Shown piece after piece: positions 63,590 through 64,000 of a DNA stretch of 64,000 nt (the first letter of the stretch is position 1; every line of letters begins with the position of its first letter). The stretch is from Bacteroidia bacterium (GTDB lineage Bacteria > Bacteroidota > Bacteroidia > J057). The notes below the pieces were generated by a model. That model saw nothing but the letters and a program-made list of their open reading frames with translations, was not told the DNA's origin and ran no database searches. The stretch covers positions 6,138,001-6,202,000 of the forward strand of contig JAWPMV010000001.1 in assembly GCA_033391075.1 (NCBI GenBank), in the 5' to 3' direction. The translations under genes were made by a program, and so were the position numbers.

Positions 63590-64000
63590 ATGAGCAAGCT
63601 ACACGAATTCTACAAGAAGCATATCGATTTTCTCATTGGAAGGAATACAATCCTCTTCTTCGCAATTATCGCCCATGTGATTCTGTTGAGGTCTTTCTTA
63701 GTACCTGATCCTTTTCACCTAAAACTCTCCCTCTTCTGTTTCCATGAAGATTCTCATGAGACGCCCATTCCCATGCATTTTCAGGTCAGCTCTACTATCT
63801 GGAAATCAGAACTGATCGTTTTTGAGGAAAGTCCCTTTCCACGAGATAAGCTCAGAAGAAAAATTCGTTCAAAAAAATACCCTTTATCCCTCTATAAAGC
63901 CACCCAAATCTATCACTTAACTCAGCAGAGATTTCCTATAAAGCCCGGATTTGAAGAATGTGAAAGATCCGAATGGATAGAAGTAGAATTTCGATATGGC
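63590..64000 (+). CDS. Membrane-anchored hypothetical protein, 3' end outside the window
   Basis: The ATG at 63590 begins MSKLHEFYKKHIDFLIGRNT and the frame stays open for 137 codons to the window edge. One hydrophobic segment (TILFFAIIAHVILLRSFLV) is followed by a beta-rich basic region with RDKLRRKIRSKKYPLSLYKA. No family is recognised. It lies 44 bases after the SUKH gene and may be co-transcribed with it. Confidence 0.6.
   Translation, partial: MSKLHEFYKKHIDFLIGRNTILFFAIIAHVILLRSFLVPDPFHLKLSLFCFHEDSHETPIPMHFQVSSTIWKSELIVFEESPFPRDKLRRKIRSKKYPLSLYKATQIYHLTQQRFPIKPGFEECERSEWIEVEFRYG

Overview
The window is chromosomal DNA of a member of the Bacteroidota, probably a free-living or marine-type lineage such as Saprospiria or Cytophagia; the exact genus cannot be read from the sequence. 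Evidence: a DUF4270 lipoprotein between a starch-synthase-like protein and glmS with panC divergent to them, an S46 dipeptidyl peptidase, an active/inactive M16 peptidase pair, an SDR-type threonine dehydrogenase, a DUF6090 protein, many short signal peptides and lipoboxes, few Shine-Dalgarno sequences, and several matches to the Bacteroidota -7 promoter box TAnnTTTG.

Layout. 1-4.3 kb: the end of an unknown gene, a small hypothetical, then two tandem paralogous secreted SH3 plus degenerate RlpA-like proteins. 4.4-9.3 kb: a minus-strand block adk, obg, a Lys/Pro-repeat protein and two M16 peptidases. 9.5-13.5 kb: an unknown secreted protein, a HAD phosphatase, a DUF72 protein and a tRNA/rRNA-type methyltransferase. 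13.7-19.5 kb: panD and panC (minus) divergent from a GT5-only glycogen-synthase-like gene, DUF4270 and glmS. 19.5-32.9 kb: mixed housekeeping and catabolic genes: S46 peptidase, threonine dehydrogenase, an apparently exported NagA, yfbR, a sulfatase, a LOG protein, a two-DTGA retropepsin-PDZ protein, a CotH-like protein, a histone-deacetylase/DUF2797 pair. 33.5-41.8 kb: a very large secreted propeller/beta-barrel protein, a 330-bp tandem repeat array full of hairpins, a glycosyltransferase, gcvH and a TPR protein.

41.8-64 kb is accessory in character: two tiny membrane ORFs, a lipoprotein fusing VOC-like, two cytochrome c and a rhodanese domain, an APH-like kinase, several lipoproteins and hypotheticals, a membrane-spanning winged-helix regulator divergent from a TonB-like gene, katG, two-GNAT acetyltransferase, small membrane proteins, MOSC, MBL-fold and SAM methyltransferase genes, a MerR/TipAS regulator with a recognisable operator, an alpha/beta hydrolase, a glycan-binding-type secreted protein, a SUKH protein and a truncated last gene.

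Intergenic DNA is unusually rich in structured repeats: a roughly 90-100 bp near-perfect inverted repeat occurs twice (33.1 and 62.0 kb), a short hairpin built around TTTTCTAAAA occurs at least four times, and related fragments lie at 4.4, 12.4-12.8 and 62.05 kb. No rRNA, tRNA, CRISPR array, transposase, integrase or prophage gene was seen. The most unusual protein-level items are the cytochrome/rhodanese fusion, the signal-peptide-bearing winged-helix regulator, the pseudo-peptidase/propeller/barrel protein and the exported NagA.
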